Below, piece by piece: positions 1 to 6,458 of a DNA stretch of 7,040 nt. The translations under genes and the position numbers were made by a program. Position 1 is the first letter of the stretch. Every line of letters starts with the position of its first letter. The notes below the pieces were generated by a model. It had not been told where the DNA came from, did no database searches, and was given only the letters and a program-made list of their open reading frames with translations. Source of the stretch: Paracoccaceae bacterium (GTDB taxonomy: Bacteria; Pseudomonadota; Alphaproteobacteria; Rhodobacterales; Rhodobacteraceae); NCBI GenBank assembly GCA_027080755.1, contig JALWQC010000171.1, forward strand, positions 1-7,040, in the 5' to 3' direction.

Positions 1-1
1 A

Positions 2-202
2 AAACAGGATGCCACCGGCGAATGGGGCTTCGAGAACCCCAAGGATCTGCTGCTGTTCTGCAACGGCCCGTGGTGTGAACAATCCCCGACCGCCATCCGC
101 AACCTGATTGCCATCAATTATCCGCCCGAAAAGCTGCATTACTATCGCGGCGGGATGCAGGACTGGCTGGCCCTGGGCTTCAATACGGAAATCCCGAACT
201 AG
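2..202 (+). CDS. Rhodanese-like domain protein, C-terminal part (5' end outside window)
   Basis: The last 66 codons of a plus-strand gene are visible, read from base 2 and ending in TAG at 200-202. The translation contains LLLFCNGPWCEQSP followed by YYRGGMQDWLALGF. This is the active-site strand and loop of a rhodanese domain (catalytic Cys opening the loop, here C-N-G-P-W-C) and the usual closing YRGGMxxWxxLG segment. Rhodanese domains carry a persulfide on that cysteine and transfer sulfane sulfur to acceptors. What precedes the domain cannot be seen, so fusion to another domain is possible. The first cysteine (residue 20 of the visible part) is the likely nucleophile; the second, five residues later, sits where many rhodaneses carry Arg or another residue. 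The stop overlaps the stop of the convergent MoaD-like gene by 3 bases in a shared CTAG. Family assignment is firm; the sulfur acceptor is unknown. Confidence 0.8.
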   Translation, partial: KQDATGEWGFENPKDLLLFCNGPWCEQSPTAIRNLIAINYPPEKLHYYRGGMQDWLALGFNTEIPN

Positions 203-444
203 CCCCCCGCCATATAGGGCATCAGCACCACTTCGCTGCTGTCCGAAATGGGGGTGAACCACGCATCCTTGTAGATCGTGCCGTCAATGGCCAAAGATAC
301 CCCGCCCGCGATAACCGTTTCGAGGGCGGGGTATTTTTTCGCCAGATCGTCCAGCACCTCGCGGGTGTTGGTGCCGCTGGCCTCTACCTGTTCAAGGCCC
401 CCCGTGGCGGACCGAAGCGACCCCCAAAGCGTGACCTTGACCAT
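199..444 (-). CDS. MoaD/ThiS family ubiquitin-like sulfur-carrier protein
   Basis: This is an 81-aa protein with the beta-grasp pattern of MoaD/ThiS: an initial strand (VKVTLWGSLRSATG), a helix (TREVLDDLAKKYP), the later strand VSLAIDGTIYK and a final EVVLMPYMAGG. The terminal Gly-Gly is the functional signature: family members are adenylated there by a MoeB/ThiF enzyme and then thiocarboxylated, donating sulfur to molybdopterin or other acceptors. It starts 3 bases after the stop of the molybdopterin-subunit gene, and an AAGGG lies 7 bases before the ATG (452-456), so it is probably the last cistron of the hydroxylase operon and translationally coupled. It need not be the housekeeping MoaD; operon-borne paralogues are often specialised. 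Its acceptor is inferred only. The 3' end overlaps the convergent rhodanese gene. Confidence 0.85.
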   Translation of the reverse strand: MVKVTLWGSLRSATGGLEQVEASGTNTREVLDDLAKKYPALETVIAGGVSLAIDGTIYKDAWFTPISDSSEVVLMPYMAGG

Positions 445-447
445 CTG

Positions 448-2697
448 TCAGCCCTTCGCGTCAATCGCCGCCAGAACACGCGGCGGGGACATGGGCAGTT
501 CGCACAGGCGCACATCGGCGGCGCGTGAAACGGCGTTGGAAATGGCGGCCAGCGGCGGCACGATGCTGGTTTCCCCCACCCCGCGCACCCCGTAGGGATG
601 GCCCGGATTGGGGATTTCCAGTATCACCGTGTCTATCATCGGCAAGTCCGAAGCCACCGGAATGCGATAGTCGAGGAAGCCCGGGTTCTGCAAACGTCCG
701 TCCGCGCCGTAGATGTATTCCTCGTTCAGGGCCCAGCCGATGCCCTGCACCGCGCCGCCCTGCATCTGCCCCTCGACATAGGCGGGGTGGATGGCCTTGC
801 CCGCGTCCTGAAACACCGTATAGCGCAGGATTTTGGTAAAGCCGGTTTCCGGGTCCACCTCTACATCCACCAGATGCACGCCGAAGCTGACGCCCGCCCC
901 GTCGGAGTTCGCCTCGTAATGGCCGGCAATCGGGCCGCCGGTCTTGAAGGCGTTGCGCGCGATTTCCTCCATCGTCATCGGCGGGAATTCCCCCGCGTTC
1001 GGGCCGGAGGGCTTGGCCGCGCCGTCCTCCCAGATCACGGCGTCCTCGTCGATGCCCCAGACCTTGGCGGCACGCCCCTTCATCACACGGATCGCATCGC
1101 GCGCTGCCTTGATGGTGGCAATCCCGACCGTAAAGGTCACGCGCGAGCCGTCCGTGGTATCGCTGTAGCCGATGGAATTGGTATCCCCGACGATGGTGCG
1201 CACCTTGTCATAGGGGATCCCCAGTTCCTCGGCCGCCATCATGGAAATAGAGGCGCGAGAGCCCCCGATATCGGGGTTCCCCTCGGTCACGGCGACGGTG
1301 CCGTCGGGGCTGACATGCAGCGAAACGCTGGAATTGCCGCCGAAGTTGAACCAGAAACCGCAGGAAATACCCCTGCCCTGATTGGGGCCGAGCGGGGCCC
1401 GGTAATGGGGGTGGTTTTTCGCCGCTTCCAGCGTGGCCACCAGCCCGATATCGCTAAAGGTCGGCCCGTAGGACGATTTTGTCCCCTTTTTGGCGGCATT
1501 TTTCAGGCGCACCTCCAGCGGATCGAGGCCCAGCTTCTGGCTTAGCTCGTCCACCACGGATTCGACCGTATAAATAGCCATCGGCGCGCCGGGTGCGCGG
1601 TAGGATGCCTGCATCGGGCGGTTGGTCATCACGTTCCAGCCAAGCGCCTGCACGTTTTCCAGATCATAGGCGGCAAAGGCCGTCATCGCCCCCAGCGCAA
1701 TGGTCCCGCAGGGAAACGCCCCGCCCTGATAGCGCAGCTTTGCCTGCGCGGCAGTGATTTTGCCGTCCCTGGTCATGCCGATTTTCACGTCGGTCCAGGA
1801 CGATACCGTCGGACCGGAGGCGCGGAAGACCTCCTCACGGGACATGACCATTTTGACGGGCTTGCCGGATTTTTGTGCCAGCGCCAGCGCCACGGGTTCC
1901 AGAAACACGGTGGTCTTGCCGCCGAACCCGCCCCCGATTTCCGAGGGGGTCACCCGCAGTTTGCTTTCCTCCAGCCCCAGAAACGGCGCGCAGAAATCGC
2001 GCACCATATAATGGCCCTGCGTCGTTACCCAAAGCTCCCCGCGCCCGTCGGGGCCCATGCTGGCCACACAGGCGTTGGGTTCGATATAGCCCTGATGGGT
2101 CGCGGCGGTCTTGAAGCTGCGCTCGACGATCAGGTCGGCGTCCTTGAAGCCGGCCTCTACGTCGCCATGGCCGAATTCGACGTAATTGGTGACATTGGCG
2201 TTGTTGCCCTCGGGGATGTTGCGATAGCTGCGTCCGGCGTGCAGGATGGGCGCGTCGGGCTTCATGGCGTCCTCGACCTCGGTCACATGGGGCAGGATTT
2301 CGTATTCCACCCTGATTTTCGCCGCCGCCTCTTCGGCCTGTTTGCGGGTTTTGGCGGCAACCGCGGCCACCGCATGCCCGTCATACAGCGCGAAATCGCG
2401 GGCCATGCAGTTGTCCAGCGTGTCCTGCATGAAGAATTTCGCCTGTTTCTTGAAATCGGCCGAAGTTACAACCGCCCGCACCCCCGGCATTTCCAGCGCT
2501 GCGCTGGCATCGATCGAAACGATGCGCGCATGCGGGTGGGGGCTGCGCAGAACGGCGCCGTGCAGCATGTCCGGCACAGAAAGATCCGCACCGTAAAGCG
2601 CGCGGCCGGTTACCTTTTCGATGCCGTCGGGGCGCTGCGGGCGGGTGCCGACGATCTTGAACCCTTCGGTTTTTCTAAGACGTTTGGTCATATTCAT
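448..2697 (-). CDS. Molybdenum hydroxylase, molybdopterin-binding catalytic subunit (xanthine dehydrogenase / CoxL-like family)
   Basis: This 749-aa protein is the catalytic subunit of a three-subunit molybdenum hydroxylase, and its length is normal for the family. The N-terminal a/b hammerhead domain (about residues 15-135) contains RPDGIEKVTGRALYGAD. Cofactor-binding landmarks follow: HQGYIEPN at 201-208, TTQ with Gln227 (position of the Gln that contacts the Mo oxo ligand in XDH), GGGFGGK at 255-261, SYRAPG at 365-370, GGAVQGIG at 647-654 and GVGET at 706-710. Glu709 is the presumed catalytic base. The loop reads ASYRAPG, not the AYRCSFR of true (form I) CO dehydrogenase, so the Cu-binding cysteine is absent. 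The usual GQG near residue 478 reads GGS. The start codon overlaps the Fe-S subunit stop (ATGA) behind a G-rich stretch; a second ATG lies two codons in. There is no Tat or Sec signal, so it is cytoplasmic. Family certain, substrate unknown. Confidence 0.93.
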   Translation of the reverse strand: MNMTKRLRKTEGFKIVGTRPQRPDGIEKVTGRALYGADLSVPDMLHGAVLRSPHPHARIVSIDASAALEMPGVRAVVTSADFKKQAKFFMQDTLDNCMARDFALYDGHAVAAVAAKTRKQAEEAAAKIRVEYEILPHVTEVEDAMKPDAPILHAGRSYRNIPEGNNANVTNYVEFGHGDVEAGFKDADLIVERSFKTAATHQGYIEPNACVASMGPDGRGELWVTTQGHYMVRDFCAPFLGLEESKLRVTPSEIGGGFGGKTTVFLEPVALALAQKSGKPVKMVMSREEVFRASGPTVSSWTDVKIGMTRDGKITAAQAKLRYQGGAFPCGTIALGAMTAFAAYDLENVQALGWNVMTNRPMQASYRAPGAPMAIYTVESVVDELSQKLGLDPLEVRLKNAAKKGTKSSYGPTFSDIGLVATLEAAKNHPHYRAPLGPNQGRGISCGFWFNFGGNSSVSLHVSPDGTVAVTEGNPDIGGSRASISMMAAEELGIPYDKVRTIVGDTNSIGYSDTTDGSRVTFTVGIATIKAARDAIRVMKGRAAKVWGIDEDAVIWEDGAAKPSGPNAGEFPPMTMEEIARNAFKTGGPIAGHYEANSDGAGVSFGVHLVDVEVDPETGFTKILRYTVFQDAGKAIHPAYVEGQMQGGAVQGIGWALNEEYIYGADGRLQNPGFLDYRIPVASDLPMIDTVILEIPNPGHPYGVRGVGETSIVPPLAAISNAVSRAADVRLCELPMSPPRVLAAIDAKG

Positions 2698-3170
2698 GCC
2701 CCCCGCATTTCGGCGGCCGCATCCAGCACCGCGCGTATGATTTTATCGTATCCCGTGCAACGGCACAGGTTGCCCGCCAGCCAGAAACGGACCTCTTCCT
2801 CGGTCGGGTCGGGGTTTTTCGCCAGCAGGGCTTTGGCCGCTACCAGAATTCCGGGCGTGCAGACCCCGCATTGCAGCGCCGCATGTTCCAGGATTTTCTC
2901 CTGCAGGATATGCAGGTTTTCGCCCTTTGCCATGCCTTCGACGGTGGCAACGGTTTTGCCCCCGGCCTCGGCCGCCAGCACAAGGCACGAGCTGACCAGC
3001 CGCCCGTCCAGTTCCACCGAACAGGCACCGCAATCGCCGGTGCTGCACCCTTCCTTGGCGCCGGTCAGGTTCAGGCGGTCGCGCAGGACGTCCAACAGGG
3101 TCTCGGTCGGCTCGCACAGATATTCGACTGTGTCGCCGTTTACGGTCGTGGTGACATGGATTTTGCTCAT
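2694..3170 (-). CDS. Molybdenum hydroxylase, [2Fe-2S] iron-sulfur subunit (CoxS/XdhA-type)
   Basis: This 158-aa protein is the electron-transfer subunit carrying two [2Fe-2S] clusters. The N-terminal plant-ferredoxin-like half has Cys42, Cys47, Cys50 and Cys62 ([10 protein letters not shown] then SSC). The C-terminal helical half has Cys101, Cys104, Cys136 and Cys138 (CGVCTPG and LCRCTGY). All eight cluster ligands are present, and the length and spacing are typical of the family. It passes electrons from the molybdenum centre to the FAD of the partner subunit. The start is set by GGAGG at 3177-3181, six bases before the ATG and inside the last codons of the FAD-subunit gene; the ATG itself overlaps that gene's stop (ATGA). 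The 3' end overlaps the Mo-subunit start in the same way, so the three subunits are made from one mRNA in coupled fashion. Confidence 0.95.
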   Translation of the reverse strand: MSKIHVTTTVNGDTVEYLCEPTETLLDVLRDRLNLTGAKEGCSTGDCGACSVELDGRLVSSCLVLAAEAGGKTVATVEGMAKGENLHILQEKILEHAALQCGVCTPGILVAAKALLAKNPDPTEEEVRFWLAGNLCRCTGYDKIIRAVLDAAAEMRGA

Positions 3171-4030
3171 GATTTGCCTCCTGCGCGGGCGAATGCGGTT
3201 TTTGCGGCCCGTTTTGCCATTACAGCGGCGGTTTTGGTGCGGAATTCCGCCGTGCCGCGTTTGTCGTCAATGGGATCACAGGCGGCGCGCACGGCGGCCA
3301 TCATGCGATCCAGCGTTGCCGCGTCCAGCTGCGTGCCGACCAGGGCGGCGCCGGCCTCTTCCACCAGACGCGCGGTGGGGGCGACGGCGCCGATGGCCAC
3401 GCGGGCGAATTCCACCATGCCGTCCGGCCCGAGCGACAGGCTGACACCGGCAGAGGACACCGCGATATCCATTTCCGTGCGCGGGATGAAGCGCAGATAG
3501 GCGTCGCCGGAATGTTTCGGGCGCGCCGGCAGGAAAATGGAGGTAATAATCTCGCCCTTGGTCAGGGTGGTTTTGCCCGGCCCTGCGGGGACCTCGGCCA
3601 CGGGCAGCAGACGCAGGCCGAGCGGGCCTTCGATGGTGGCCACGGCATCGGCGGCAATCATTGCCGGCACGCTATCGGCCGCGGGCGAGGCATTGCACAG
3701 GTTCCCCGCCATCGTCGCCCGCCCCTGCACCTGGGTAGAGCCGACCAGCTCCATCGCTTCGACCACGCCGGGCCACAGGGCCTTCAGCCCCGCATGCTCG
3801 CCCATTTCGGCCCCCGTAACCGCCGCGCCGATACGATAGCCGCCATCCACAGGGGTGATATCGCGCATGCCGGGGATCCCTTTGATATCCACGACCAGAT
3901 CGGGCGTAACCAGCCCCAAACGCATTTGCACCAGAACATCCGTTCCCCCTGCCAGAACACGTGCGGTTCCTTTGGCATTGGCAAGCAGATGAATGGCGTC
4001 CTCAAGTGTGGCGGGCGACTCAAAGCGCAT
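3167..4030 (-). CDS. Molybdenum hydroxylase, FAD-binding subunit (CoxM-type)
   Basis: With the start at 4030 this is a 287-aa FAD-binding subunit. It shows [11 protein letters not shown] at 27-37 (pyrophosphate-binding loop of the PCMH-type FAD domain), [15 protein letters not shown] at 106-120 (second FAD loop) and [10 protein letters not shown] at 255-264 in the C-terminal CO-dehydrogenase-flavoprotein domain. It takes electrons from the [2Fe-2S] subunit and hands them to an external acceptor. An in-frame ATG exists at 4099, but 4030 is chosen because a full AAAGGAGG lies 7 bases upstream, family members begin with MxFxxPxTLEEA-like sequence exactly there, and the extra 23 residues are unlike the family and cover the dyad and -10-like sequence. 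It is the first gene of the operon. There is no 4Fe-4S insertion of the 4-hydroxybenzoyl-CoA reductase type. Confidence 0.93.
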   Translation of the reverse strand: MRFESPATLEDAIHLLANAKGTARVLAGGTDVLVQMRLGLVTPDLVVDIKGIPGMRDITPVDGGYRIGAAVTGAEMGEHAGLKALWPGVVEAMELVGSTQVQGRATMAGNLCNASPAADSVPAMIAADAVATIEGPLGLRLLPVAEVPAGPGKTTLTKGEIITSIFLPARPKHSGDAYLRFIPRTEMDIAVSSAGVSLSLGPDGMVEFARVAIGAVAPTARLVEEAGAALVGTQLDAATLDRMMAAVRAACDPIDDKRGTAEFRTKTAAVMAKRAAKTAFARAGGKS

Positions 4031-4037
4031 GGAGATG

Positions 4038-4045
4038 CCTCCTTT
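4038..4045 (-). promoter_or_regulatory. Strong Shine-Dalgarno of the FAD-subunit gene
   Basis: The minus strand reads AAAGGAGG, fully matching the anti-Shine-Dalgarno core, 7 bases before the ATG at 4030. It decides the start of the FAD-subunit gene against the longer reading frame from 4099. Confidence 0.85.
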
Positions 4046-4058
4046 GACAGGTGAATTT

Positions 4059-4064
4059 ATTGTA
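4059..4064 (-). promoter_or_regulatory. Possible -10 element of the hydroxylase operon
   Basis: The minus strand carries TACAAT in an A/T-rich patch, 28 bases before the ATG at 4030, which would give a short leader containing the Shine-Dalgarno. No good -35 lies at 17-18 bp; the closest TTGGCA is 22 bp away. If this is the promoter it is likely weak or activator-dependent, which would fit the neighbouring dyad. Confidence 0.35.
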
Positions 4065-4072
4065 GAATGGCA

Positions 4073-4105
4073 GCAATATCGCCCGATGCCAATGGGCAAT
4101 ATTGC
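4073..4105. repeat. Dyad of two GCAATATTGC-type palindromes, putative operator
   Basis: The arms 4073-4084 (GCAATATCGCCC) and 4094-4105 (GGGCAATATTGC) form an inverted repeat with 11 of 12 positions matching around a 9-base spacer. Each arm also contains its own palindrome: GCAATATTGC at 4096-4105 is perfect, and GCAATATCGC at 4073-4082 has one change. The two centres are 23 bp apart, roughly two helical turns. The dyad lies between the MFS stop and the hydroxylase operon, spanning where a -35 would sit, so a transcription-factor site is likelier than a terminator (no T-run follows on either strand). The regulator is not in the window. Confidence 0.5.
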
Positions 4106-4138
4106 AAAGTGGCAGGGCGAAAAACGCCGCTTTGCCGA

Positions 4139-5650
4139 TTATTCCGGCGTTTGCTGCGGCGCGTCCTCGTCATGGCCGCGCAGGGGCAGTTCTTCCAGAA
4201 ACCAGCCGATCACGAAGGCCAGGAAAGAGGCCCCCGCCGCCACCAGAAACACCGGATGCAGGGCGTTTGTGATCGCCTCTTTCACGATGTCCTGAATCAT
4301 TGGCGGCATTTTGGCAATCATATCCGCCCCGAGCGAGCCGATCCCGCCCCCCGGCATGCTTTGCCCGCCGAATTTCGATTCCAGCGTGTTGGTCAGGCTG
4401 TTGGTGAAAAGCGTGCCGAAAATCGACACCCCGATCAGCCCGCCAATCTGCCGGAACAGGGTGAAACCGGCGGTCGAGGCGCCCATATGCTCGCGCGCCA
4501 CCGCATTCTGGATCGCCGTTGTGCCAACCGACATGGTCGGACCAAGGCCGATGCCGACGATGAACATGTAAAGCGAGATTTGCCAGCCCGGGGTGTCCAC
4601 CGCCAGACGTGTCAGCAACAACAGCCCCACCGTCATCACCGCCATGCCGATCACCGGCAACCGCCGGTAGCGACCGGTGCGCCCCATGATCTGCCCCGAC
4701 CCGATAGAGCCGCTCAGGATTCCGAACATCATCGGGATCAGCTGCAACCCCGAAACCGTGGGGCTGACGCCCTTTACCGTTTGCAGATACAGCGGCAAAA
4801 AGGTCAGCCCGCCGAACATCGCCACCCCGCCGACAAAGCCGACCGCGCTCATGACGCTGAAGGTGTTGTGGTTAAAAAGGGTCATGGGCAGCACCGGCTC
4901 TGCCGCGCGCCGCTCTGCAAAGACAAAGGCAATCCCGCCGACAACCGCCAGCGCAATCATGGACAGCATAAAGGGCGAGGTCCGCTCGAAACTGCTGCCG
5001 CCAAGGCTGGTGAACAGGACCAGACCGCTAAGCGCCGCGGTCAGCAAAAACGCCCCGAGATAGTCGATCTTGTGCGACACCCGCTTGCCGGTGGGATGGA
5101 AGGCAAAGGCAAAAACCGCCAGCGCCAGAACACCGATCGGCAGGTTGACATAAAACACCCAGCGCCAGCTGAGCTGGTCAACGAAAAACCCGCCCAGAAG
5201 CGGGCCGGCCACGCTGGAAATCCCGAAAACGCCACCGAAAATCCCCTGGATCTTGCCCCTTTCGCGCGGCGGCACAATGTCGCCTACAACCGTCAGGGCC
5301 AGCACGAACAGCCCGCCCCCGCCAAGCCCCTGCACGGCACGCGAAACAATCAGGAACAGCATGGAATTCGCCATCCCCGACAGGATCGAGCCAAGCAGAA
5401 ACACAACCACCGATATCTGCATCATCAGCTTGCGCCCGTAGAGGTCGCCCAGCTTGCCATACATCGGCGCCACCACCGTAGAGGTCAGCAGATAGGCCGT
5501 CACCACCCAGCTAAGGTGGTCCACGCCGCCCAGCTCGGCCACGATGGTCGGCAGGGCCGTGGAAACGATGGTCTGGTCAAGGGCGGCCAGAAACAGCATC
5601 ACGGCGACAGAAAACAGGATCAGTTTTTTCGACTGGGGTTTGGTAGACAT
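4139..5650 (-). CDS. DHA2-family (EmrB/QacA-type, 14-TMS) MFS drug exporter
   Basis: This 503-aa inner-membrane proton antiporter shows the DHA2 hallmarks. LDQTIVSTALPTI lies in TM1 (24-36), motif A GKLGDLYGRK in the TM2-TM3 loop (65-74) and SRAVQGLGGG in TM4 (103-112, with Arg104). The antiporter motif C GISSVAGPLLGG is in TM5 (143-154), and SWRWVFYVNLPIG starts the next helix (161-173). Length and hydrophobic pattern fit 14 segments, and the C-terminus after the last helix is short, acidic and polar. GGAG at 5658-5661, 7 bases before the ATG, supports the start. The family exports lipophilic or cationic drugs, dyes or metabolites; substrate cannot be read from sequence. It lies 108 bp upstream of the hydroxylase operon on the same strand, with a putative operator and promoter between, so it is probably a separate unit. 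No periplasmic adaptor (EmrA-like) gene is in view. Confidence 0.92.
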   Translation of the reverse strand: MSTKPQSKKLILFSVAVMLFLAALDQTIVSTALPTIVAELGGVDHLSWVVTAYLLTSTVVAPMYGKLGDLYGRKLMMQISVVVFLLGSILSGMANSMLFLIVSRAVQGLGGGGLFVLALTVVGDIVPPRERGKIQGIFGGVFGISSVAGPLLGGFFVDQLSWRWVFYVNLPIGVLALAVFAFAFHPTGKRVSHKIDYLGAFLLTAALSGLVLFTSLGGSSFERTSPFMLSMIALAVVGGIAFVFAERRAAEPVLPMTLFNHNTFSVMSAVGFVGGVAMFGGLTFLPLYLQTVKGVSPTVSGLQLIPMMFGILSGSIGSGQIMGRTGRYRRLPVIGMAVMTVGLLLLTRLAVDTPGWQISLYMFIVGIGLGPTMSVGTTAIQNAVAREHMGASTAGFTLFRQIGGLIGVSIFGTLFTNSLTNTLESKFGGQSMPGGGIGSLGADMIAKMPPMIQDIVKEAITNALHPVFLVAAGASFLAFVIGWFLEELPLRGHDEDAPQQTPE

Positions 5651-5669
5651 GCGGGGGCTCCAATTTCAT

Positions 5670-5689
5670 CCGCGTCCGGCGCGGTTTTT
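5670..5689 (+). terminator. Short GC hairpin followed by five T (weak terminator-like)
   Basis: CCGCG (5670-5674), loop TCCGG and CGCGG (5680-5684) form a perfect 5-bp stem followed by TTTTT on the plus strand. No plus-strand gene ends here. In the other direction it lies in the 5' leader of the MFS gene. It could stop transcription antisense to the MFS gene or be chance in GC-rich DNA; the stem is short. Confidence 0.2.
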
Positions 5690-5747
5690 CCAGCGGTATC
5701 ACAGCAAATGCGCCGCGACAATACGCCCCGCCCTTGCGTTACGCGAT

Positions 5748-5761
5748 GTTTTGCGCAAAAC
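5748..5761. repeat. Perfect 14-bp palindrome in divergent promoter region, putative operator
   Basis: GTTTTGCGCAAAAC is a perfect 7+7 palindrome centred 33 bases before the methyltransferase ATG and about 104 bases from the MFS ATG. The 137-bp region 5651-5787 must hold promoters for both divergent genes. No convincing -35/-10 pair was found in it. The position suits an operator for the methyltransferase promoter or a shared one. The regulator is not in view. Confidence 0.35.
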
Positions 5762-5777
5762 CCTTGGAAAAATCGAC

Positions 5778-5782
5778 AGGAG
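5778..5782 (+). promoter_or_regulatory. Shine-Dalgarno of the RNA methyltransferase gene
   Basis: AGGAG lies 5 bases before the ATG at 5788. It fixes the start of the methyltransferase, whose frame is open without a stop to the window end and so would be easy to miss. Confidence 0.75.
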
Positions 5783-5787
5783 TCCCC

Positions 5788-6432
5788 ATGCCCCGCACCA
5801 TCCACAGCCTCAGCCTTCAGGGTGACGGTATTGCCGACGGGCCGCTCTACGCCCCCTTCACCCTGCCCGGCGAAATCATAGAGGGTGCGGTATCCGGCCA
5901 GCGCATCCCCGCACCGCGCATCCTGACCCCTTCGACCCAACGGGTAAAGGCCCCCTGCCCGCATTTCAAAACCTGCGGCGGCTGTGCCTTGCAACATGCC
6001 TCGGATTCGTTTCTGGCCGACTGGAAAACCGGCGTCGTGCGCAAGGCGCTGGCCGCCCAAGGGCTGGAGGCCCCGTTTCGCGCCACCGTCACCTCGCCCG
6101 CACAAAGCCGCCGGCGGGCCGGATTTACCGGACGGCGCACGAAAAAGGGCGCGATGGTCGGGTTTCACGGGCGCGCCTCGGGAACGGTGGTGGAAATCGC
6201 GGCGTGCAAACTGCTGCATCCCGATATTCTGGCCGGCATGCCCGCGCTGGAGGCGCTGACAAAACTGGGGGCGACGCGCAAGGTCGCGATCCAGCTGGCC
6301 GTCACCCGCTCTCCCGCCGGTCTGGATGTGGCCGTGGAAAACGCCATCCCCCCCGACAGCGCCCTGCTGCAAAAACTGGGCGCACTGGTAGAGGACTCCG
6401 CTCTGCCCCGCCGGCCCTGGACCGGCGCAGCG
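5788..6432 (+). CDS. TrmA/RumA-type class I SAM-dependent RNA (uracil-5-)-methyltransferase, truncated at the junction
   Basis: About 215 codons of a methyltransferase that puts C5 methyl groups on uridine in rRNA or tRNA. A short TRAM-like beta domain (residues 5-45, with GDGIADGPLYAPFTLPGE) is followed by the [4Fe-4S] motif CPHFKTCGGCALQH. Cysteines 57, 63 and 66 have the C-x5-C-x2-C spacing of E. coli RlmD/RumA, and Cys140 (AACKLLHP) fits the fourth ligand. Related proteins run to about 400 residues; here resemblance fades after LPRRPWTG (near residue 213). The SAM-binding domain and catalytic cysteine are absent. The frame stays open to base 7040, but that part is antisense to an arginine decarboxylase gene and is not methyltransferase sequence. 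Arginine codons are 10 CGC to 4 CGG, unlike the genes beyond 6456. The MFS gene is divergent. The truncation is either an assembly chimera or a real rearrangement. Confidence 0.85.
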
Positions 6433-6458
6433 GCCCCCCCGCGCCCCCCTCTGCCCCC
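6430..6458. other. Junction between two unrelated sequences, in a C-rich tract
   Basis: Plus-strand methyltransferase resemblance ends near 6430 and minus-strand arginine decarboxylase resemblance ends near 6456. The bases between are strongly C-rich on the plus strand, with runs of five to seven C. No terminal inverted repeats, target duplication or integrase gene are visible. The exact breakpoint cannot be set by eye. Confidence 0.65.

Noticed and set aside
448..2697. Identification of the Mo subunit as CO dehydrogenase CoxL
   Set aside because: The AYRCSFR loop that binds the Cu-coordinating Cys is replaced by ASYRAPG; only the gene order resembles cox.
1873..3444. 523-codon open frame on the plus strand, antisense to the Mo, Fe-S and FAD subunit genes
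   Set aside because: It runs across three well-supported genes on the other strand, its translation shows no family features, and long antisense frames are expected in GC-rich coding DNA.
4100..4138. GGCG-AAAAA-CGCC hairpin after the MFS stop as a terminator
   Set aside because: The stem is only 4 bp and no T-run follows on the minus strand.
4067..5881. 604-codon open frame on the plus strand, antisense to the MFS gene
   Set aside because: The translation is dominated by His, Gln, Arg and Pro, the usual mirror of a hydrophobic membrane protein, and it covers the whole MFS gene and both intergenic regions.
6165..6455. Continuation of the arginine decarboxylase frame to its stop
   Set aside because: These codons are antisense to the methyltransferase and lack the MEY catalytic block that should follow; they are read-through past the junction.
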